From CALJFL01 sp039964455 (GTDB lineage: Bacteria > Pseudomonadota > Gammaproteobacteria > Pseudomonadales > Halieaceae), in NCBI GenBank assembly GCA_039964455.1, contig JBDVXK010000023.1, positions 1 through 6,315 on the forward strand: a DNA stretch of 6,315 bases, written 5' to 3'. Both the position numbers and the translations under genes were made by a program. The number at the start of each line of letters is the position of its first letter. Within the stretch, counting starts at the first letter, position 1. The notes below the pieces were generated by a model. The model worked only from the letters and a program-made list of their open reading frames with translations, did no database searches and was not told the DNA's origin. Positions 1 through 4,423 of this stretch are shown here, one piece after another.

Positions 1-20
1 CCGCTTTCGCCTATTTGCGG
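1..20 (+). repeat. Palindromic intergenic repeat, copy A (3' hairpin, cut by window edge)
   Basis: This is the 3' arm of the palindromic element found five more times in the window; the rest lies before position 1. CCGCTTT (1-7), the loop CGCCTA (8-13) and TTTGCGG (14-20) are the parts of the 3' hairpin. Only the outer four pairs (CCGC/GCGG) form here. It is followed directly by the leader shared with copies B, C and F. Confidence 0.7.
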
Positions 21-65
21 ACATCGGTCTATCCTTGTTGGAGGTCTAGCAAGAGGTGATCGGAG
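21..65 (+). promoter_or_regulatory. Repeat-linked leader with strong RBS, copy A
   Basis: This leader starts with ACATCGGTCTATCC (21-34), then GTTGGAGG (38-45), and ends at the start codon of the 66-368 gene. The same block recurs at 468-514 and 965-1011, at nearly the same distance from the repeat, and in diverged form from 5991. AGAGGTG (52-58) is a near-ideal Shine-Dalgarno seven bases before ATG. No convincing -35/-10 pair was seen, so the leader may be transcribed from upstream. The RBS core AGGTGA (54-59) could pair with TCGCCT (7-12) of the repeat using one G-U pair, which is a possible but unproven way to hide the ribosome site. Confidence 0.5.
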
Positions 66-368
66 ATGACGGAAGGCTGGGTATACCTATGCTGGATACT
101 GTTGATGCTTGGTTTATTGGGTGAGTGGGCAATCTTCTCTGTGGTCGCCGGCACCACGGTGATCTGGCAGATTGTTAATTACTTCTACAACAAGGGTGAA
201 TACTCGACCCCGTATTACGGTGCAGATTCATCCGACGAGGTGTCCGGGTCGAAAGTAGAGTTGCCCGAGGAGATAGCCAGACGCTTGGCGGAGTCTGACT
301 CCAGAAATCTACCCGCCGAGCACCCTGCAAATAGGCTTGCCAGGGAGGCGATGGAGCGCGACGACTGA
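66..368 (+). CDS. Small membrane protein with charged C-terminal tail, function unknown
   Basis: This 100-aa protein is not one I recognise. Residues about 5-40 are almost continuously hydrophobic and rich in Trp, Leu, Ile and Val, with one acidic residue (Glu20) near the middle. They fit one long or two short membrane segments. Residues 43-100 form a hydrophilic tail, with an acidic and serine-rich part (53-63) followed by a likely helix rich in Glu, Arg and Ala (66-100). There is no signal peptidase site, so it is probably anchored in the inner membrane with the tail on one side. The ATG start is supported by AGAGGTG seven bases upstream. It begins MTE, as do the product at 515 and the stub at 1012, and shares their leader, but beyond that shows no evident similarity to them. 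Confidence 0.7.
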   Translation: MTEGWVYLCWILLMLGLLGEWAIFSVVAGTTVIWQIVNYFYNKGEYSTPYYGADSSDEVSGSKVELPEEIARRLAESDSRNLPAEHPANRLAREAMERDD

Positions 369-447
369 CACCATGCCCCGTTGCTATTACTTTAATGTAG
401 TCTCCTAGACAGGGGCTAACAGGCATGTAGAGACAGGTTCGCTACGA

Positions 448-467
448 CCGCTATCGCCTAATAGCGG
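448..467 (+). repeat. Palindromic intergenic repeat, copy B (3' hairpin only)
   Basis: This copy is a half element: CCGCTAT (448-454), loop CGCCTA (455-460), ATAGCGG (461-467). The stem is a perfect 7-bp match, the best 3' hairpin in the window. The T-A changes on the two sides compensate one another relative to the CCGCTTT form in other copies. No matching 5' arm (GAGGTGAAAGCGG) is found in 369-447, so the 5' half was lost or never present. The shared leader follows directly. Confidence 0.65.
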
Positions 468-514
468 ACTTCGGTCTATCCTCATTGGAAGCCAAATAGA
501 GAGGGGATGGCAGT
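468..514 (+). promoter_or_regulatory. Repeat-linked leader with RBS, copy B
   Basis: ACTTCGGTCTATCC (468-481) followed by ATTGGAAG matches the leader at 21-65 closely and that at 965-1011 more loosely. It runs to the ATG at 515, 54 bases after the repeat against 52 and 54 in copies A and C. The Shine-Dalgarno is GAGGGGAT (501-508), six bases before the start. No clear promoter elements were found inside it. Confidence 0.5.
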
Positions 515-886
515 ATGACAGAGGCAGAAGTAGTTGAAGTGGCCGCTATGTGGGGCGGGAATGTTCTGACTGCGTTTACAATTTATATTTCGTTTACATT
601 CGCTTATTTAGTGACGATTTTTTATGTAGGGGATCGGCTAACGTCATTGCAATCAGTCTGTGCAAGCGGTCTATATTTTTTCGCGGCGACCAGTGCAATA
701 CTCGCTCAAATTGGTTATATGCAGGCGCAGTTCATTCTGCTTCGCGAGACACCGAATCCTCTTGATGGAATATATTTGGTAATGGCCGCCGACCTTTGGG
801 TGCCTTATATGGCGGTTATGGAATTTGCTGGTGTCTTTTTTAGTCTTTACTTCATGTGGGGCGTCAAAAACCCCAAAACAGAATGA
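515..886 (+). CDS. Three-helix small membrane protein, function unknown
   Basis: This 123-aa hydrophobic protein has no assignable function. Likely membrane segments are residues about 13-37, 49-75 and 88-115, with a short polar, basic end (VKNPKTE). The N-terminus MTEAEVVEVA followed by a helix with Tyr, Phe and Thr and the motif FAYLVTIFYVGDRLT resembles, from memory, a group of unnamed small membrane proteins in marine gammaproteobacteria that begin MTE(F/Y)E; this was not checked against a database. The start is fixed by GAGGGGAT six bases upstream. The coding sequence looks more AT-rich than the DUF3604 gene downstream, which may point to separate origin. The stop codon is followed within a few bases by repeat copy C. 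Confidence 0.75.
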   Translation: MTEAEVVEVAAMWGGNVLTAFTIYISFTFAYLVTIFYVGDRLTSLQSVCASGLYFFAATSAILAQIGYMQAQFILLRETPNPLDGIYLVMAADLWVPYMAVMEFAGVFFSLYFMWGVKNPKTE

Positions 887-964
887 CCGCCTGGAGGTGA
901 AAGCGGACCTTATTCCATAAGGGTCGACTCAGGCCCTCTAACCTCCGCTTTCGCCTACTTTGCG
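887..964 (+). repeat. Palindromic intergenic repeat, copy C
   Basis: The 64-bp core runs from GAGGTGAAAGCGGAC (894-908) to TCCGCTTTCGCCTA (944-957). These arms pair over about 13 bases with one T-G position. An inner stem AGGG/CCCT and a small perfect hairpin CCTTAT-TCC-ATAAGG lie between them. Upstream CCGC (887-890) can pair with GCGG of the 5' arm to make the short 5' hairpin. The 3' short hairpin is weak here because the downstream arm has decayed to TTTGCGA. The element begins immediately after the stop of the 515-886 gene. Confidence 0.75.
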
Positions 965-1011
965 ACACTCCGTCTATCGTTGTTGGAGGTATAACAACAA
1001 GGATATGAGGC
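965..1011 (+). promoter_or_regulatory. Repeat-linked leader with RBS, copy C
   Basis: This leader contains CCGTCTATCG (970-979) and GTTGGAGG (982-989), matching the leader before 66, and ends at the ATG at 1012, 54 bases after the repeat. The Shine-Dalgarno AAGGA (999-1003) is well placed. GTTGGAGG can pair with CCTCTAAC (935-942) inside the repeat over eight positions including one T-G. The leader is kept although the gene behind it is only a stub. Confidence 0.45.
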
Positions 1012-1056
1012 ATGACGGAATACGAAATCGCGGTTCTAGCGCTATCGTTGGGCTGA
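1012..1056 (+). pseudogene. 14-codon remnant of an MTE-type small membrane protein gene
   Basis: The reading frame codes for MTEYEIAVLALSLG and then meets TGA. It has a proper leader, an RBS (AAGGA, eight bases upstream) and the MTE start seen in the neighbouring leader-linked genes. The start MTEYEIA resembles, from memory, the beginning of the MTE(F/Y)E small membrane proteins. CTATCGTTGGGCTGA (1042-1056) also resembles CTATCGTTGGCTGA in the gene at 6061, with one extra G here. Removing that G still gives a stop four codons later, so the gene is truncated and not just frameshifted. No continuing hydrophobic frame is seen in 1057-1223. It could instead be a true leader peptide. Confidence 0.4.
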
Positions 1057-1150
1057 AAGCGATTGAAACCGGGTGCGTCGGGGGTGAACTGGTGGTGAAA
1101 TGGCCTAAAATTGTTGGGAGCGGGCACCAGAGGCGGTGGATCGGTAGACA

Positions 1151-1179
1151 TCGACTTCGGGATTGATGCACTTTATAGT
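1151..1179 (+). promoter_or_regulatory. Candidate sigma-70 promoter for the DUF3604 gene
   Basis: TCGACT (1151-1156) and TATAGT (1174-1179) are separated by 17 bases. They match TTGACA at four of six and TATAAT at five of six positions. This places transcription start near 1186, about 70 bases before the chosen start codon, and puts the inverted repeat at 1194-1211 at the beginning of the transcript. The assignment is by eye from consensus only. Confidence 0.4.
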
Positions 1180-1193
1180 GACTAAATACTTTG

Positions 1194-1211
1194 GTTATTT
1201 GAGCAAATAAC
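1194..1211. promoter_or_regulatory. Perfect 8-bp inverted repeat, candidate operator
   Basis: GTTATTTG and CAAATAAC are exact reverse complements separated by two bases (AG). The site lies 14 bases past the candidate -10 and about 45 bases before the start codon at 1257. The position fits a dimeric repressor site or a small mRNA hairpin. The loop of two bases is too short for an efficient RNA hairpin at full stem length, which favours a protein-binding site. The regulator cannot be named. Confidence 0.45.
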
Positions 1212-1246
1212 AACGAAAAACTTTTGTCTGTTCAACACAATATGGC

Positions 1247-1251
1247 GAGGA
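1247..1251 (+). promoter_or_regulatory. Shine-Dalgarno deciding the DUF3604 start
   Basis: GAGGA lies five bases before ATG 1257 and eight before ATG 1260. The open frame extends upstream to TTG 1224 and includes ATG 1242, but neither has a recognisable ribosome site. Starting at 1257 also puts the basic n-region directly before the hydrophobic signal segment. Confidence 0.6.
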
Positions 1252-1256
1252 ATCGA

Positions 1257-3215
1257 ATGATGTTGCGATTAAAATTGGTCTTCTGTTCGTTTATTGGTGT
1301 GATGTTTTCAGGTGTCGCTATTCCGATTTTAGCCCAGGATGCAGGCATGCATAGCGGGAAAGAACTCAACACTGAAAAACCCACTCGCCCCTATTCACCC
1401 TATGCCGCTCCCTACTCAGAGTATGATGCCGGAGTGAAATATCCGAATCGCGTGTTTTGGGGTGACACCCATCTTCACACCTCGTTTTCCATGGATGCCG
1501 GCGCCTTCGGCGCGCGCCTGGGACCAAGAGAAGCCTACCAATTCGCCAGTGGTGAGGAGATCGAATCCACCACAGCGGGACGCGCTCGATTGGCCCGCGC
1601 TCTGGATTTTCTAGTAGTCGCTGACCATTCCGACAATATGGGCTTCTTTCCGGACCTGAACGCCGGTGCAGAACACCTGCTGGCCGACCCCAAGGGCAAG
1701 GAGTGGTATGACAAGGTGCAGGCCGGCAAGGGAATGGCGGTTGCCCTTGAAATCATTGACTCTTTTTCTCGCGGCACTTACCCCGATAACATTATGTACT
1801 ACCCGGACACTGAGATGTACAAGAGCGCCTGGGCGTATACGATCGAGGCCGCCGAAGAATACAATGACCCCGGGAAATTCACTGCATTCATTGGTTATGA
1901 ATGGACATCTCAGGTGCCACCGGGTCAAAACCTGCACCGCGTGGTGATCTACCGGGACGGTGCAGACAAGGCCAGCCAAACTGTTCCAGCCACAACCTAT
2001 GGCGACCAAGGCAGCACCGATCCGGAATACCTATGGAGCCTGCTGCAGGCCTACGAGGACAAGACTGGCGGCAATGTTTTGGCCATTGCACACAATGGCA
2101 ATCTATCCAACGGCCTGATGTTTCCTGTCATCAACCCGGTAGACGACAAACCACTCACAAAAGAATACGTTGAAACTCGTGCCAAATGGGAGCCCTTGTA
2201 CGAAGTCACCCAGATCAAGGGCGATGGCGAGGCCCACCCTTTTCTGTCGCCCAATGATGAGTTCGCTGACTACGGCACCTGGGACAAAGGCAACCTTAAC
2301 CTGAGTGAGGCCAAGACGGACGGAATGCTTGCGCATGAGTATGCACGTAGCGGCCTGCAATTGGGGCTGCAACTTGAAGACGAGCTGGGAGCCAATCCTT
2401 ATAAGTTTGGCATGATTGGATCGACCGACAGCCACACAGGGCTGGCTACGGCAGACGATGACAACTTCTTCGGCAAACATTCCGGCTCTGAGCCCAGCCC
2501 GGACCGGATGCAGCACCCTTTTGCCAAATTCGGTGATCTTTCCATCCTGGGTTGGGAAACCCTGGCTTCCGGCTATGCCGGTGTCTGGGCGAAGGAGAAC
2601 ACTCGCGAAGCGATTTGGGACGCCATGCAACGCAAGGAAGTCTACGGCACGACAGGGCCACGCATGCTGGTGCGGTTCTTTGGCGGCTGGGACTTTGAAG
2701 AGGCCGATGCCAATACCCGCCAACCTGCAGAAGTAGGATATGCCAAAGGAGTACCCATGGGAGGCGATCTCAGCAAAGCTCCTGAGAAAAAATCACCGTC
2801 ATTCCTGGTGGGCGTCCTGAAGGATCCCATCGGAGCCAACATCGATCGTGTTCAAATCGTCAAAGGTTGGGTGGACAGCAAAGGCGAACGCCAAGAACGT
2901 GTCTACGATGTTGCAGTTTCTGATGGCCGTGAAATTAACAAGGAGGGCCGCTGCACGACCCCCGTGGGCAATACTGTAGACGTGGCTAACGCGACATGGT
3001 CAAACACCATCGGCGCGACCGAGATGGTCAGCGTATGGAAGGATCCGGATTTCGATGCGTCACTCAGGGCCTTCTATTACGTGCGGGCACTCGAAATCCC
3101 AACGCCCCGATGGACTGCCTACGATGCGAAGTATTACGGCCTTGATCTTTCTGATGAGATTGAAACTATTCACCAGGAACGAGCCTACACCTCGCCCATT
3201 TGGTACACACCTTAA
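1257..3215 (+). CDS. Secreted DUF3604 family protein, PHP-like putative metal-dependent hydrolase
   Basis: This 652-aa protein has a cleavable-type signal peptide: basic MMLRLK, a hydrophobic core to about residue 24, and a likely cut after Ala26 (ILA/QD). It is probably periplasmic. I recognise it as DUF3604 by the block NRVFWGDTHLHTSFSMDAG near residues 64-81 and the overall length. Candidate metal ligands, in order, are His72 and His74 (HLH), Asp123 and His124 (VADHSD), Glu215 (GYEWT), His279 (AIAHNGN) and Asp391 and His393 (GSTDSHTG). This is the pattern of PHP-type phosphoesterase-like folds, although the substrate is unknown. VYGTTGPR (462-469) is another conserved-looking block. The C-terminal part (about 510-640) looks beta-rich. 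It appears to stand alone with its own promoter, and no substrate can be inferred from the neighbours. The in-frame TTG at 1224 would add 11 residues but lacks a ribosome site. The family call is firm; enzymatic activity is inference. Confidence 0.9.
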   Translation: MMLRLKLVFCSFIGVMFSGVAIPILAQDAGMHSGKELNTEKPTRPYSPYAAPYSEYDAGVKYPNRVFWGDTHLHTSFSMDAGAFGARLGPREAYQFASGEEIESTTAGRARLARALDFLVVADHSDNMGFFPDLNAGAEHLLADPKGKEWYDKVQAGKGMAVALEIIDSFSRGTYPDNIMYYPDTEMYKSAWAYTIEAAEEYNDPGKFTAFIGYEWTSQVPPGQNLHRVVIYRDGADKASQTVPATTYGDQGSTDPEYLWSLLQAYEDKTGGNVLAIAHNGNLSNGLMFPVINPVDDKPLTKEYVETRAKWEPLYEVTQIKGDGEAHPFLSPNDEFADYGTWDKGNLNLSEAKTDGMLAHEYARSGLQLGLQLEDELGANPYKFGMIGSTDSHTGLATADDDNFFGKHSGSEPSPDRMQHPFAKFGDLSILGWETLASGYAGVWAKENTREAIWDAMQRKEVYGTTGPRMLVRFFGGWDFEEADANTRQPAEVGYAKGVPMGGDLSKAPEKKSPSFLVGVLKDPIGANIDRVQIVKGWVDSKGERQERVYDVAVSDGREINKEGRCTTPVGNTVDVANATWSNTIGATEMVSVWKDPDFDASLRAFYYVRALEIPTPRWTAYDAKYYGLDLSDEIETIHQERAYTSPIWYTP

Positions 3216-3325
3216 AAAGCATAGTTGTACATCTCTTGTTTATTGGAATAATTTCGGTGCTAAAGTTCATGTGGGATGTCAGCTATCCAGCACCTGATTA
3301 ATGCGCCCCGAGAGATGTCTCAATT

Positions 3326-3389
3326 GAGGTGAAAGCGGACGTTTCCAGTCCCCAGGCCTGTTCAGGGCCATAATGTCCGCTTTCGCCTA
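3326..3389 (+). repeat. Palindromic intergenic repeat, copy D
   Basis: This 64-bp element runs from GAGGTGAAAGCGGAC (3326-3340) to GTCCGCTTTCGCCTA (3375-3389). The arms pair at 14 of 15 positions, one of them T-G. The interior has its own inverted repeat around CCTG-TT-CAGG and lacks the CCTCTAAC block of the other copies. Neither short hairpin can form well, since the outer CCGCTT and AGCGG arms are absent. CTCAATTGAG, a perfect palindrome, overlaps its left border (3319-3328). No shared leader follows it; the next gene is the IPTL-CTERM protein. Confidence 0.75.
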
Positions 3390-3408
3390 AAATCGGTCGC
3401 TTTTTCAC

Positions 3409-3438
3409 TTGTCCTTGTGTACTTTTTGAGACTTTAAA
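3409..3438 (+). promoter_or_regulatory. Weak candidate promoter for the IPTL-CTERM gene
   Basis: TTGTCC (3409-3414) and TTTAAA (3433-3438) are 18 bases apart, each matching consensus at four of six positions. The region 3390-3450 is AT-rich, as expected for a promoter. A second option is TTGAGA (3426-3431) with TAAACT (3447-3452), but its 15-base spacer is short. Neither is strong. Confidence 0.25.
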
Positions 3439-3463
3439 AATCCACTTAAACTAGGCGAACCTG

Positions 3464-4117
3464 ATGGACCACACGACACTCAAAGCCCTATTAACCATAC
3501 TACTATTTAGCCAGTCCTCGGGCTTGCTCGCCGCAATAACTGTCAACTTCTATGAGCAAGGAGGCGACGTTGTTGCGGAAGCCAGCGGCTCGCTGGACGT
3601 GTCTGGAGGAACTGTCGTTGCTGGGACAGATGTCCCATTTATCGGCACCAACTCAACGACTTACTTTGGCTACATTTTCGGCGCCTTCCTCCCAGGCGCC
3701 CAAGACCAATACCGTGTTCCATTTACCTCCGAGCAACCATTCGGACCAGACCCGGGTTCGAGGCCTACGTCTTCATCCGGCGATACCGTAGGGATTGCCG
3801 GAGCATTGTCTGGTTCAGTGACCCCGGATGCTGATTTCATCTATGTGCCCGGGGGCTATACAAGTGGGGACCCTGTGAGCGGATCATCAATCTGGTCTGG
3901 AGCTTCATTGGCTAGCCTGACCCTCGTGCCAGGATCCTACACTTTTACATACGCAGAAGATTCCATCACTTTCAATGTTCTTACCTCCCCGCCAACACCA
4001 ACACCGACACCAACACCAACACCTGTTCCAACTCTCTCTACTTATGGCCTCGCTCTAACTGCGATAGGGCTACTAATCGTGGCAGGACGTCGCTTACGTA
4101 CTCGAAGACAGCCTTAA
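3464..4117 (+). CDS. Exported protein with IPTL-CTERM sorting tail
   Basis: This 217-aa protein begins with a signal peptide (residues 1-24, cut likely after Ala23 or Ala24). The body (about 25-172) is rich in Gly, Ser, Thr and Asp and beta-like. It contains FYEQGGDVVAEASGSLDVSG near the start and DFIYVPGGYTSGDPVSGSSIW near residues 124-144, patterns I associate with proteins carrying PEP-CTERM-type tails. A proline-threonine stalk (177-187) leads to VPTLS (188-192), a hydrophobic segment (about 193-207) and a basic end RRLRTRRQP. This tripartite tail is the IPTL-CTERM signal, expected to be recognised and processed by an exosortase/archaeosortase-type system at the inner membrane; that enzyme is not in the window. 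The start has AGG (3453-3455) eight bases upstream. A strong terminator follows, so the gene is probably monocistronic. A role in the envelope or extracellular matrix is inference. Confidence 0.85.
   Translation: MDHTTLKALLTILLFSQSSGLLAAITVNFYEQGGDVVAEASGSLDVSGGTVVAGTDVPFIGTNSTTYFGYIFGAFLPGAQDQYRVPFTSEQPFGPDPGSRPTSSSGDTVGIAGALSGSVTPDADFIYVPGGYTSGDPVSGSSIWSGASLASLTLVPGSYTFTYAEDSITFNVLTSPPTPTPTPTPTPVPTLSTYGLALTAIGLLIVAGRRLRTRRQP
3992..4021 (+). repeat. Five-unit hexanucleotide repeat coding Pro-Thr stalk
   Basis: Five tandem units of CCAACA (the third is CCGACA) encode the repeating Pro-Thr stalk before the VPTLS motif. Because the unit is six bases, gain or loss of copies by slippage would change stalk length by two residues without breaking the frame. 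Confidence 0.7.
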
Positions 4118-4141
4118 GCGAACTGCCCTATTGAGATAATC

Positions 4142-4167
4142 AAGCCCGCCGCAGAGTGGGCTTTTCT
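4142..4167 (+). terminator. Rho-independent terminator after the IPTL-CTERM gene
   Basis: AAGCCCGC (4142-4149) pairs with GTGGGCTT (4156-4163) over eight positions, one of them G-U, around a six-base loop, and runs into TTTTCT. It lies 25 bases after the stop codon and is the only classical intrinsic terminator found in the window. Confidence 0.8.
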
Positions 4168-4184
4168 ATGCATTAACTGATAGC

Positions 4185-4269
4185 CCGCTTAGAGGTGAAA
4201 GCGGACATTACCCAGTCTGGGCTGAATCAGGCCCTCTAACGTCCGCTTTCGCCTATTAGCGGTCATTAG
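4185..4269 (+). repeat. Palindromic intergenic repeat, copy E (most complete)
   Basis: The core is 4192-4255, and outer arms extend it. The 5' hairpin is CCGCTTA (4185-4191), loop GAGGTG (4192-4197), AAAGCGG (4198-4204). The 3' hairpin is CCGCTTT (4243-4249), loop CGCCTA (4250-4255), TTAGCGG (4256-4262), and its stem extends outward to CTAA/TTAG (4236-4239 and 4266-4269) with mismatches. The two arms 4185-4206 and 4241-4262 are also reverse complements at 19 of 22 positions, one difference being a T-G pair. The interior holds the perfect inverted repeat CCCAG-T-CTGGG and a GGGC/GCCC stem. It lies after the terminator and before the amidotransferase-like gene, and carries no shared leader. Confidence 0.8.
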
Positions 4270-4323
4270 GGAGTGTGCACCAGTATGGGTCAGTTCTACC
4301 CAAGGAGACCGCAAAAGAAAAAG

Positions 4324-4346
4324 CTTTGCACCCCTTAGGTGCAGGG
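4324..4346 (+). promoter_or_regulatory. Stable hairpin upstream of the amidotransferase-like gene
   Basis: TGCACC (4327-4332), a five-base loop CCTTA and GGTGCA (4338-4343) form a perfect 6-bp stem, which extends to nine pairs with two G-U (CTTTGCACC with GGTGCAGGG). Upstream are GGGT/ACCC (4287-4290 and 4298-4301), nested inside GCGGTC/GACCGC (4259-4264 and 4307-4312). No U-tract follows directly, so this is not a standard terminator. Whether it is transcribed is unknown. Confidence 0.35.
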
Positions 4347-4359
4347 ACGTCTCATATTT

Positions 4360-4388
4360 TTGACAATCTAGTGGCTCGAATCTTGCAC
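4360..4388 (+). promoter_or_regulatory. Possible promoter with consensus -35 for the amidotransferase-like gene
   Basis: TTGACA (4360-4365) is a perfect -35 hexamer. The sequence 17 bases downstream, TTGCAC (4383-4388), is a poor -10 match. This could be an activator-dependent or alternative-factor promoter, or chance. It is 59 bases before the start codon. Confidence 0.25.
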
Positions 4389-4423
4389 TTCTGTTTTGCA
4401 TTTTCACTCTTCAGGGAATCACC

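Noticed and set aside
369..447. Inverted repeat CATGCC/GGCATG (372-377 and 422-427) as a terminator or missing 5' arm of copy B
   Set aside because: The stem is short with a 44-base loop, has no T-tract, and does not resemble the GAGGTGAAAGCGG arm.
864..1151. - strand frame whose product shares RRKR-LEGL and VRFHL with the frame at 4189-4407
   Set aside because: The shared peptide is simply the palindromic repeat read in the same frame in both places; there is no RBS or other sign of a gene.
1224..1256. TTG 1224 or ATG 1242 as start of the DUF3604 gene
   Set aside because: Neither has a Shine-Dalgarno, while GAGGA is ideally placed for ATG 1257, which also gives a normal signal peptide.
2103..2723. 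206-aa open frame on the - strand inside the DUF3604 gene
   Set aside because: It lies wholly antisense to a well-supported gene with clear family motifs, has no recognisable domain, and is explained by codon bias of the sense frame.
3229..3318. ACATCTCT/AGAGATGT inverted repeat after the DUF3604 gene
   Set aside because: The two 8-bp arms are 74 bases apart with no supporting structure between them; probably chance.
4189..4407. 72-aa frame on the - strand
   Set aside because: It is made of repeat copy E plus the upstream region of the amidotransferase-like gene, and its similarity to the 864-1151 frame comes from the repeat.
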